Shown: one piece after another, positions 56,540 through 64,000 of the stretch
Layout: every line of letters starts with the position of its first letter
Numbering within the stretch: position 1 is the first letter of the stretch
Assembly: GCF_003667825.1 (NCBI RefSeq)
Contig: NZ_CP033043.1
Coordinates: 2,229,501-2,293,500, forward strand
Length of the DNA: 64,000 nt
Direction: 5' to 3'
From: Metabacillus litoralis
Lineage (GTDB): Bacteria; Bacillota; Bacilli; Bacillales; Bacillaceae
Notes under the pieces: model-generated
Told to the model about the DNA's origin: nothing
Seen by the model: the letters and a program-made list of their open reading frames with translations, nothing else
Database searches by the model: none
Position numbers and translations under genes: made by a program

Positions 56540-57130
56540 TTAAGAATCTTTTTTCTCTTTATTAGAAGACTTTGTTTTAAACACTAGAGCACTCCGCTCA
56601 TATTCAACATCCTTAACACCTAAACGGTGATTAATTACCCTCGCAATGGCAAAAAAATAGTCCGACAATCGATTTAGATACTTTAATACCACTTCGTTTA
56701 TTTCCATCTCTTTTTGTAATGAAACAGTGCACCTTTCTGCCCGTCTTGTTACAGTTCTTGCAATGTGAACAGCTGCTGCTGCAGGGCTTCCACCTGGAAG
56801 GATGAATCGTTCTAATTCAGGGGCTTCCTTTACATAAGCATCAATGCGATTTTCTAAGAACTCGACCATTTCATTGCTTGCTTTATAAGGATATTTTTCT
56901 TTCACAACGGCTAAATCTCCCCCACAATCAAACAGCTCATGCTGTATTTTTTCAAGTTCTTGATATATATCCTGAAAAAGAGGTTCCGTCAGATGTGTCA
57001 TCGCTTGACCAACAAAACAATTAGCTTCATCAATTGTCCCATATGCTTCTACACGTAAATGATCCTTATCAACACGTCCGCCTATTATACTCGTTTTTCC
57101 ACTATCACCTGTTTTTGTATATAAATTCAT
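56540..57130 (-). CDS. PduO-type cob(I)alamin adenosyltransferase
   Basis: A 196-residue enzyme (YvqK family) that transfers the adenosyl group of ATP to cobalamin. The ATP loop is TKTGDSGKTSIIGG, followed by RVEAYGTIDEANCFVG and the C-terminal FILPGGSPAAAAVHIARTVTRRAER. The frame is open to 57238, but the ATG at 57130 has GGAGAG upstream and the family start. It supplies adenosylcobalamin, the cofactor expected by the CarH-like regulator at 45.4 kb. It lies after resE but behind a terminator. Confidence 0.92.
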   Translation of the reverse strand: MNLYTKTGDSGKTSIIGGRVDKDHLRVEAYGTIDEANCFVGQAMTHLTEPLFQDIYQELEKIQHELFDCGGDLAVVKEKYPYKASNEMVEFLENRIDAYVKEAPELERFILPGGSPAAAAVHIARTVTRRAERCTVSLQKEMEINEVVLKYLNRLSDYFFAIARVINHRLGVKDVEYERSALVFKTKSSNKEKKDS

Positions 57131-57203
57131 TTGTATCACTCTCCACATTTTCAACTTACTATTATTTAACCATGTGTATGTTTTAAGGTCTAATGAATAT
57201 CTG

Positions 57204-57244
57204 CTAAAAATTAGACAATCTTGTTTCTTATGAAACAAGATTGT
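57204..57244 (-). terminator. Terminator of resE
   Basis: 13-bp perfect stem ACAATCTTGTTTC/GAAACAAGATTGT with a 4-base loop, then CTAATTTTT. Confidence 0.85.
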
Positions 57245-57253
57245 TCGTCAGTA

Positions 57254-59053
57254 TTATTCAGATTCTAGCTTTTTTCGAGGCAAAAAGAAACTAAATGTCG
57301 TACCTTCACCTATTTTGCTATGAACAGTTATTTTTCCTTGGTGTGCTTCAACAATGTTTTTAACAATCGCTAACCCAAGACCTGTACCAGCTCTTCCTCT
57401 TGTTCTTGCCTTGTCTGCCTTATAAAAACGTTCAAATACAAACGGCAGATCCTCTTCAGGAATTCCACTTCCAGAATCTTGTACATCCATTGCTAAGCCA
57501 TCTTTTTCCGATGTTACAGTTATAGATACCATTCCATTTTCATTCGTATGACGAATGGCATTATCTATTAAGTTTGTAAGCACCTGCTCAATTCGATCTG
57601 GATCTATTACATAATTGGTTTCATTAAGATGAATGTCTGTTTGAAGATTAATCATCTTATCCTTAGCAGGACCTTGGAATTTACGGCTTATCTTGTCAAT
57701 AAACTGCGGGATAGATACTTCATCCAAATTCAAGGATATATGTCCTGCTTCCATTCTAGCTAAATCTAATAATTCGTTAACAAGTCTTCCCATTCGTAAC
57801 GATTCATCATATATAACTTGAGCAATTTCCTTTTTCTCATCTTCCGTACTTGCAATGTCATCAACGATGGCTTCACTATATCCTTGCAACATGGATATAG
57901 GTGTTCTAAGCTCGTGACTAACGTTAGCAATGAAATCCTTTCGCAGCTTATCAAGTCGACGTTCTTCTGTCATGTCTCGTAGAACTGCAACAGCTCCTCT
58001 TACATACGATTGATTATATAAAGGAGTCATTAAAATAACCCAGCTTCTACCTTGTATCATAATTTCAGTCATTTGTTCTTTTTCAGTGTTAACAACTCGT
58101 TGAAATAAACCTTTTGCTTCAGGTGGGAGCTCTTCATCATTTTTGACTTGCATTCCCTGCTCGTAATACCAGGCTTGTAAAAATCTTTCAGCAGGTGGGT
58201 TTGTTACTAAAATCGTTCCATCAATATTTAAAGTGATGACACCATCAGCCATACTGCTTAAAATATTTGTTAAATGCTCTTTTTCCTGATTAAGAGCGTT
58301 AATATGAAACTTAAGCTGTTTTCCCATTTGATTAAAGGCTATACCTAACTCCCCAATTTCATCGTTTGACATAATAGGAACCTTTGATTCAAATTTCCCT
58401 CTTGCCAGCTCCTGAGCTACCTCACGCATTTTTCTTAATGGATAGGTGATTCTTGTTGATAAGAAGAAGGCAAAAATTGTCGTTAAAATGATTGCAACTC
58501 CAGCGGCTAGGATGATATATTTGGTTGTCTCTTTTGTTGTTTCATGAACAGCTTGAAGAGATTGTGAAATATATACTGCTCCTTTTTCTGTATCTGACAC
58601 CTTATATGGAATACCAACAATTAGTACCTCGTCTTCACCATTAGCAAAAACATCATTTGGAGAATCTAAATTTGTGCGTTTACTAATTTTTTCTCCTTCT
58701 GTAAGAGGTAATGATAATTCTTGATCATCTTCTATATCTTCAAATTCTAAGTGAGGCAGATCCTCGTCTATGATAGGCGAGTTCCAGTAAGAATCTTTAT
58801 CTTCAATAATTAAAATATGTGTTAACTCATCTGTTAATTCCCACGCAATTGATCTTGCTAAAGATTGATCCTCATGACTTTCCATTATGGCAGAAACCTT
58901 TGTACTTAATTGTTGTAATTCATTTTCGGCTTCATCCACGTGATAATTCTCAATGAACTCTAGCATTAAAATCGTTAATACAAATAAAACAAAGGAAACG
59001 AGTAAAAGTATCGTTCCCCATAGTTTCCCTACTACACTTCTCCAGAGAATCAT
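57254..59053 (-). CDS. resE: Sensor histidine kinase ResE
   Basis: A 599-residue kinase: transmembrane helix about 13-32, an acidic extracellular domain to about 175, a second helix about 180-200, HAMP ([20 protein letters not shown]), a PAS domain, the phospho-acceptor in [12 protein letters not shown], and an ATPase domain with [14 protein letters not shown] and GTGLGLAIV. With ResD it controls anaerobic respiration and cytochrome genes in response to oxygen limitation and nitric oxide. Its ATG overlaps the resD stop (ATGA). Confidence 0.96.
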   Translation of the reverse strand: MILWRSVVGKLWGTILLLVSFVLFVLTILMLEFIENYHVDEAENELQQLSTKVSAIMESHEDQSLARSIAWELTDELTHILIIEDKDSYWNSPIIDEDLPHLEFEDIEDDQELSLPLTEGEKISKRTNLDSPNDVFANGEDEVLIVGIPYKVSDTEKGAVYISQSLQAVHETTKETTKYIILAAGVAIILTTIFAFFLSTRITYPLRKMREVAQELARGKFESKVPIMSNDEIGELGIAFNQMGKQLKFHINALNQEKEHLTNILSSMADGVITLNIDGTILVTNPPAERFLQAWYYEQGMQVKNDEELPPEAKGLFQRVVNTEKEQMTEIMIQGRSWVILMTPLYNQSYVRGAVAVLRDMTEERRLDKLRKDFIANVSHELRTPISMLQGYSEAIVDDIASTEDEKKEIAQVIYDESLRMGRLVNELLDLARMEAGHISLNLDEVSIPQFIDKISRKFQGPAKDKMINLQTDIHLNETNYVIDPDRIEQVLTNLIDNAIRHTNENGMVSITVTSEKDGLAMDVQDSGSGIPEEDLPFVFERFYKADKARTRGRAGTGLGLAIVKNIVEAHQGKITVHSKIGEGTTFSFFLPRKKLESE

Positions 59054-59772
59054 GTATGATTTACCTCGAATTTATACCCTACTCCCCACACCGTAACAAT
59101 CATCTTTGCAGCTTCTGGAGAAACTTTACTCAACTTCTCTCTTAGTCGTTTAACATGTGTATCCACTGTTCGTAAGTCACCAAAAAATTCATATTGCCAT
59201 ACTTCCTTCAATAACTTTTCCCGATCATACACTTTATCTGGAGTTTTAGCCAGAAAATACAATAATTCATATTCTTTAGGAGTTAAACTAACTTCATTTC
59301 CATCTGCAGTTACTCTATGTGCATCATGATCAATTGATAGATGAGGAAAAACGATTACATTTTTTGCTTTTGTTTCTGTTTTCAAATATGACGTTTGAGA
59401 AGACCTTCTAAGTAATGCTTTTACCCTTAAAACCACTTCTCTCGGACTGAAAGGTTTTACAATATAATCGTCCACACCCGCTTCAAAGCCTTGTACTCTG
59501 TTTGCCTCTTCACCTTTTGCTGTTAACATAATAATCGGTGTTGCCTTTTTTTCACGCAATTGCTTGCATACCTCAACACCATCAATACCAGGCATCATTA
59601 CATCTAACATAATTAAGTCGTATTCATTATTCAATGCTAATTCAAGCGCTTCATCACCGTTCTCAGCTTCTTCAATTTCATAATTTTCTCTTTCTAAATA
59701 CATCCGTAAAAGTCGACGAATTCGATCTTCATCATCAACGACTAAAATTCTGGCAAATTGGTTCTCTTCCAT
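59050..59772 (-). CDS. resD: Response regulator ResD
   Basis: A 240-residue OmpR-type regulator. The receiver has [12 protein letters not shown], the phospho-acceptor Asp in [19 protein letters not shown] and VKPFSPREV; the C-terminal winged helix has [14 protein letters not shown] and [12 protein letters not shown]. The frame is open to 59805, but the ATG at 59772 has AAGGAGGG upstream. It follows resC after a terminator, so the two-component pair probably also has its own promoter. Confidence 0.97.
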   Translation of the reverse strand: MEENQFARILVVDDEDRIRRLLRMYLERENYEIEEAENGDEALELALNNEYDLIMLDVMMPGIDGVEVCKQLREKKATPIIMLTAKGEEANRVQGFEAGVDDYIVKPFSPREVVLRVKALLRRSSQTSYLKTETKAKNVIVFPHLSIDHDAHRVTADGNEVSLTPKEYELLYFLAKTPDKVYDREKLLKEVWQYEFFGDLRTVDTHVKRLREKLSKVSPEAAKMIVTVWGVGYKFEVNHT

Positions 59773-59840
59773 AATAAGAACCCTCCTTATAGGTAAGTGT
59801 TTCATATTTGGTATTTAATCATTATGTATATATTAAGAGT

Positions 59841-59877
59841 ATAACAAAAAGCCTTCACTGCAAAGAGTGAAGGCTTT
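59841..59877 (-). terminator. Terminator between resC and resD
   Basis: 12-bp stem AAAGCCTTCACT/AGTGAAGGCTTT with a 6-base loop, followed by TTGTTAT. It should reduce read-through from resABC into resDE. Confidence 0.75.
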
Positions 59878-59948
59878 ATTAGCAGTGTTTATACTGATTG
59901 TATGTTTATAACTGATTATTTTGCTATTATTAGGCCAACTTAAAGCAA

Positions 59949-61124
59949 TTATGCATATGAGTGTAAGCCTGCAATAACTAAGTTAACAAAGATCAAGTTA
60001 AACATTATGATCGCAAAACCTACAACTGCAAGCCAAGCTGATTTTTCTCCATGCCATCCTTTTGATAAACGAAGATGCAAATAAGCTGCGTAAAATAACC
60101 ATGTAATAAGAGCCCATACCTCTTTTGGGTCCCACCCCCAGAACCTAGTCCAGGCAATCTGAGCCCAAATCATCGCAAAGATAAGTGCCCCAAGGGTAAA
60201 CACTGGAAACCCAATTGCTACAGATCGATATCCAATTTCATCAACAAGCTCAAGATTCACATTTTTAGTAAATGGTTTAATCATTTGTCCGATGCGTTTT
60301 CGGAATATAAGTCGAATGAATCCATATAGGATTGTACCAACAATAACTGACCAAATAACTGTGTTAAGCTTAACTGCAGAAATGATCGCAGGCATTTCAA
60401 CTAATGGTTCAAACTTTCCATCTGTGACTAGTTCACCCTTATGAGGTCCTACTAATGCCGGTATCGTATAAGTCATAACAGCTTCTTGCTCATTTTTATC
60501 TATCCAGTTAAAATCTGCTTGATAATCAAGACCTCTAAATGTACTTGTTATAATAATGAATCCTAGTGTTACAACAAGGACGTACATAATAGATTCCAAC
60601 CAAAAGGTTTTCTTTGATGCTTTTGTTTGATCAACAACTGTCACAAGGTGAATAATTCCTGCCACAGCACTAATCGCTAAAATTGCTTGCCCTAAAGCAG
60701 CTGTTGTCACATGAATATATAACCAATGACTTTGTAGTGATGGGATTAATGGATTAATATCAGTTGGAAACATACTACCGTATGCAATAATTAATACGAC
60801 AATAGGCAAAGTAAATAAACCTAAAATTGCCACCCTATAAATAAAGAATAAGATAATAAAAGCAAGAACAAGCATCATCCCAAAAGCTGTTGTAAATTCA
60901 AATAAGTTACTAACAGGTGCATGTCCTGATGCAATCCACCTTGTGATGAAGTAGCCTAGTTGTGATAAAAATCCTAAGATGGTTGCTGCAACAGCTGCTA
61001 TCGTCCACTTACTTATTTTATCGGACTTATTTCTTTTATCACGAATCGAGCCACCGAACAAAAAGATAGCGACTAAATAGATAATAAAAGCAACCTCTAA
61101 TAATGTACTACTTAATGCTGCCAC
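59949..61124 (-). CDS. resC: Cytochrome c biogenesis protein ResC (CcsA)
   Basis: A 391-residue membrane protein of the system II cytochrome c maturation machinery, with about eight helices. The haem-handling WWD-type motif is [18 protein letters not shown]. It works with ResB to export haem and attach it to apocytochrome c, needed by the qcr complex encoded at the left end. It follows resB by 19 bases. Confidence 0.95.
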   Translation of the reverse strand: MAALSSTLLEVAFIIYLVAIFLFGGSIRDKRNKSDKISKWTIAAVAATILGFLSQLGYFITRWIASGHAPVSNLFEFTTAFGMMLVLAFIILFFIYRVAILGLFTLPIVVLIIAYGSMFPTDINPLIPSLQSHWLYIHVTTAALGQAILAISAVAGIIHLVTVVDQTKASKKTFWLESIMYVLVVTLGFIIITSTFRGLDYQADFNWIDKNEQEAVMTYTIPALVGPHKGELVTDGKFEPLVEMPAIISAVKLNTVIWSVIVGTILYGFIRLIFRKRIGQMIKPFTKNVNLELVDEIGYRSVAIGFPVFTLGALIFAMIWAQIAWTRFWGWDPKEVWALITWLFYAAYLHLRLSKGWHGEKSAWLAVVGFAIIMFNLIFVNLVIAGLHSYA

Positions 61125-61143
61125 AATTTCCCCTCCTTTAACA

Positions 61144-62766
61144 CTATTCTTTTTCCTTCTGATCTTTAGGCATATTCAAAGCTGTATCTTCTACTAGACT
61201 TTTAAGCTCTTTAGATAGACCATACCAATTTTTATTTGTATGACCGGCAACTAAAACTTTGTCATCTTCACGCTTAATCCAGATTCGTCGGTGATTCCAA
61301 TACATCCCTTGAATGACACCGATCATAAAGATCGCTCCGCCAATACCTAGTATCCAAAGTGTTAAATCTTTTCGAACAGTCAGCGCAGTCAAGTCTTTCG
61401 TTTCTATACCTTCAAATTTCATTTTAAATTTATTCTCTCCTGAAGGTTCAATTGTCTGCTGAATTGCTACAAAGCTAGACTCTCCCTCAGGAGTCTCAGG
61501 AGTAAACATTTTGAAAACAAAGGCCGGATTGTCAGGTATTCTCGTTTTCGTTGCAGGAACACCTTCTTCATCAAAATAGAAGTCTGGTAAATAAGTTGAG
61601 ATTTCAACTTTATATCCATTACCTAAATCATATTCTGTTTGAGGATCTAAAAGATCTACTGTGATTTGCCCATAACTCTTTTCTGTTTCTTTATCTATTA
61701 AACTAAATGTCATTTTATTTAGTTCATTTAGTTTATAGTCCACTTGATAAAGAGAAAATGATTCAAATTTCAGCGGCTCATTTACTCTAATTTCTTCTTC
61801 CTTAACTTCTGTTAACTCAGGTGTTGCTCCGTGTACAATTTCCCCTTTTCTTTCATATAATACGACATTTGATTGGAAATTTTTCACTACACTGCCGTCA
61901 CCAACACGTGTTATTGCTTCTTCAAACACTTCACTTTCTTTGTCTTTCTCGTAAACTTCCATTATAAAATCTTTGTTTTCAAGATAGTAACGACCTTCTG
62001 TACCTGGTATAACCGCTGTTTCACCTTCTCTAACCCAAAGAACCTCATCAACATACATTCCTGGAACAAAGCGAAGCATGGCACCAAATAAAAAGAGTAT
62101 CAGCCCACAATGATTCACATAGGGACCCCATCTTGAAAATCGACCTTTTTCGGCTAAGATGTTTCCGTTTTCCACTCGAACACGATAGCGCTTTGAAGTT
62201 AGACGTTTCTTTAGTAATTCTACATCATATTCATTTGTCACTGTGGAAGAATAGAGCCTTTGGCGTTTCATAAATGAAGCATGTCTTGTAACCCCTTGCT
62301 TTTTTAACGCTTTGTATAAAGGAACAAAACGGTCTAAGCTAGCTATTACTAGGGAAATCCCAATTGAAGCTACTAAGATCATATACCACCATGATCCATA
62401 TAAATTGTGAAAACCTAACTCATAATAGAGCTGACCAAGAAAGCCATATTCATCTTTGTAAAACTCACTCGCTGTTACAGACGGCGGGATGTACATCTCC
62501 TGTGGAAACACAGTTCCTAACGCAGAAGCTAGTAAGGTTAAGAAGATTAACCACACGCCTACCTTTACAGAGGAAAAGAAGTTCCAAATTTTATCGACAA
62601 ATGTTTTCTTATATGTTTGAGAGCGTCTTGCAGACCCTTCGTATTTCATATCCAATAGCTTTTTATCTTCTTTTTTCTCTTTTTCTCCTATTGGATTACC
62701 ACAAGATTCACATAATAGAGTTCCTTCCGGATTTGCATGACCACACTCACATGTTACCTTATTCAT
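61144..62766 (-). CDS. resB: Cytochrome c biogenesis protein ResB (Ccs1)
   Basis: A 540-residue membrane protein, partner of ResC. It begins with a small zinc-ribbon ([18 protein letters not shown]), typical of Bacillus ResB. Transmembrane helices follow near 68-85, 125-145 and 215-230, then a large extracytoplasmic domain, and a last helix near 475-495. It binds haem and presents it for ligation. Confidence 0.95.
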   Translation of the reverse strand: MNKVTCECGHANPEGTLLCESCGNPIGEKEKKEDKKLLDMKYEGSARRSQTYKKTFVDKIWNFFSSVKVGVWLIFLTLLASALGTVFPQEMYIPPSVTASEFYKDEYGFLGQLYYELGFHNLYGSWWYMILVASIGISLVIASLDRFVPLYKALKKQGVTRHASFMKRQRLYSSTVTNEYDVELLKKRLTSKRYRVRVENGNILAEKGRFSRWGPYVNHCGLILFLFGAMLRFVPGMYVDEVLWVREGETAVIPGTEGRYYLENKDFIMEVYEKDKESEVFEEAITRVGDGSVVKNFQSNVVLYERKGEIVHGATPELTEVKEEEIRVNEPLKFESFSLYQVDYKLNELNKMTFSLIDKETEKSYGQITVDLLDPQTEYDLGNGYKVEISTYLPDFYFDEEGVPATKTRIPDNPAFVFKMFTPETPEGESSFVAIQQTIEPSGENKFKMKFEGIETKDLTALTVRKDLTLWILGIGGAIFMIGVIQGMYWNHRRIWIKREDDKVLVAGHTNKNWYGLSKELKSLVEDTALNMPKDQKEKE

Positions 62767-62783
62767 GCTGAAAACTCCCCGTT

Positions 62784-63305
62784 TTAAGGTTTTATCTGTT
62801 CCATATAATCTCTAATCATTCTTTCTGTTAACGTTCCTGAGGTAATACCGACCACGATCCCATCAGGATTAATCAAAAAGGTTGTTGGTAATGGTCCTAC
62901 ACCGTATGCGTTTAATACTTGGCGATCTTTGTCAAGTGGGATTGGGAAAGATAGGTCATGTTTATTTACGAAGCTCTGAACAGCAACGTTTGACTCAGCA
63001 ATGTTTACTGCTAGCACCTCTACTCCCTGATCCTTATAATAATCATATTGGTTGTCCATATATGGCATTTCCCGCTCACAAGGCTTGCACCATGTTCCCC
63101 AGAAGTTTAAGAACACTCCTTTTCCTTTGTATTCAGAAAGCTGATGCTCGTTTCCTTCTAAATCTACTAAGACGAAATCAGGAGCTTTTGAACCAACCTT
63201 TACCTTTTCTTTACTAACAAAAAAGTTTGAATATAACGTATATCCTAATGCACCAATTAATAAAATTAATATGATAGAGCGCATAAGTAAACGGTTTTTC
63301 TTCAT
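62784..63305 (-). CDS. resA: Thiol-disulfide oxidoreductase ResA
   Basis: A 173-residue membrane-anchored thioredoxin-fold protein (anchor about residues 8-26) that reduces the CxxCH disulfide of apocytochrome c on the outer face of the membrane. The active site reads [15 protein letters not shown]. subtilis ResA has CEPC, so the residue after the first Cys is Lys instead of Glu. The cis-proline loop GPLPTTFLI is present. First gene of resA-resB-resC. Confidence 0.95.
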   Translation of the reverse strand: MKKNRLLMRSIILILLIGALGYTLYSNFFVSKEKVKVGSKAPDFVLVDLEGNEHQLSEYKGKGVFLNFWGTWCKPCEREMPYMDNQYDYYKDQGVEVLAVNIAESNVAVQSFVNKHDLSFPIPLDKDRQVLNAYGVGPLPTTFLINPDGIVVGITSGTLTERMIRDYMEQIKP

Positions 63306-63340
63306 TTACATACTCCCCTACTATTCCAACATTCTAGGTC

Positions 63341-63349
63341 ATTATATCA
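63341..63349 (-). promoter_or_regulatory. Extended -10 promoter of resABC
   Basis: TGATATAAT on the minus strand, poor -35. A TTATGTGAAAAT stretch about 45 bases upstream (near 63386-63397, plus strand) resembles the TTTGTGAAT ResD box, which would fit autoregulation of the res operon. Confidence 0.4.
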
Positions 63350-63399
63350 CTATCCAATTACACGATATGATCAATTTTTTGAAGTTTATGTGAAAATTA

Positions 63400-64000
63400 C
63401 TAAGCGTTTTTTCCGTGTTGTGCGAGAGCTCGAAGCTGTTTTACTTCGTGTGGAGTTAGCTCCCTAGAATCACCTGTTGCAAGTCCACTTAAATTTAAAA
63501 AGGCAAATTTTTCTCTTTTTAGTTTCATTACTTGATGACCAATCGCTTCAAGCATACGTCTTACTTGACGATTACGTCCTTCATGGATTTTTAATTCAAC
63601 AATACTTGTTCCCTTCTTTTTATCAACAGACAATACTTTCACATGTGCAGGTGCCGTTTTCCCATCTTCAAGATGAATACCTCGCTCAAGTTGACGAATC
63701 TTTTCTCTTGTTGGGATCCCTTTAACTTTTGCAACATAAGATTTCTCTACTTCATATTTTGGGTGCATCAATATATTGGCAAATTCGCCATCATTTGTTA
63801 ATAAAAGGACTCCAGATGTATCATAATCCAGTCTCCCAATCGGATAAATTCTCTGTTTAATGTATGGGAAAAAGTCTGTAACAACCTTTCTACCTTTATC
63901 ATCTTTAACAGCTGAAATAACACCTGTTGGTTTGTAAAGAAGTAAATAAACAGGTTCCTCCCGCTCAAGTGGTATACCTTCCACTTCTACTCGGTCTTGA
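63400..64000 (-). CDS. rluB: 23S rRNA pseudouridine synthase RluB (5' end missing)
   Basis: 200 codons of an RsuA/RluB-family pseudouridine synthase; the N-terminal part, including the S4 domain, lies beyond position 64000. The catalytic Asp is in YPIGRLDYDTSGVLLLTNDGE, and EGRNRQVRRMLEAIGH and VMKLKREKFAFLNL mark the C-terminal half. It modifies a uridine of 23S rRNA. It sits upstream of resA as in B. subtilis. Confidence 0.93.
   Translation of the reverse strand, partial: QDRVEVEGIPLEREEPVYLLLYKPTGVISAVKDDKGRKVVTDFFPYIKQRIYPIGRLDYDTSGVLLLTNDGEFANILMHPKYEVEKSYVAKVKGIPTREKIRQLERGIHLEDGKTAPAHVKVLSVDKKKGTSIVELKIHEGRNRQVRRMLEAIGHQVMKLKREKFAFLNLSGLATGDSRELTPHEVKQLRALAQHGKNA

Overview
The window looks like a chromosomal core segment of a low-GC, endospore-forming Bacillaceae (Bacillus/Metabacillus-like). 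The evidence is the AT-rich sequence, the strong GGAGG-type ribosome binding sites, sporulation and germination genes (spoIVA, sleB, ypeB, yphA/yphB), and a gene order that follows the Bacillus subtilis qcr-aro-trp-men-spoIVA-gpsA-der-cmk-sleB-gudB-recQ-sigX-res block almost gene for gene. Nearly everything is on the minus strand; only ypzI, an asparaginase (ansA) and ferredoxin (fer) are on the plus strand. I see no rRNA, tRNA, CRISPR, prophage or insertion sequence. The species cannot be fixed from this alone.

Layout, left to right (transcription runs mostly right to left). 1-1.9 kb: menaquinol:cytochrome c reductase (qcrA, qcrB, start of qcrC) behind ypiF. 2.0-5 kb: reoY (ypiB), the TPR gene ypiA and an orphan amidohydrolase-like gene. 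5.1-18 kb: the aromatic supra-operon aroC-aroB-aroH / trpEDCFBA / hisC-tyrA-aroA, with a TRAP-type attenuator before trpE. 18-23.5 kb: cheR, ndk, the menaquinone side-chain and methylation genes hepS-menG-hepT, and mtrB (TRAP) with folE. 23.6-32 kb: hbs, spoIVA, yphF, yphE, gpsA, der, ypzH, yphB, yphA. 32-37 kb: ypzI, fni, ypfD, a plsC-type acyltransferase, cmk, ypfB, motI. 37-41 kb: the germination pair ypeB/sleB and prsW. 41-52 kb: ansA, ypdA, gudB, mecB, a CarH-like B12/MerR regulator, ypbG-ypbF-ypbE-ypbD-recQ-ypbB. 52-57 kb: fer, the riboflavin transporter ribU under an FMN riboswitch, an M23/LysM protein, sigX-rsiX and a PduO-type cobalamin adenosyltransferase. 57-64 kb: resE-resD-resC-resB-resA and the 3' part of rluB.

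Functional links: mtrB encodes the TRAP protein whose apparent RNA target (about ten spaced UAG/GAG triplets) lies 7 kb away ahead of trpE. The res genes make c-type cytochromes that the qcr complex needs, and the hepS/menG/hepT genes make the menaquinone it oxidises. The PduO enzyme makes adenosylcobalamin, the cofactor expected by the CarH-like regulator.

Most of the window is conserved core genome. The points most worth a second look are the CarH-like regulator with an intact photoreceptor signature and repeated half-sites at its own promoter, the very large Gln-rich linker in SleB, the orphan amidohydrolase-like gene, the trp attenuator details, the possible ATC start of recQ, and several RNA hairpins at gene junctions.
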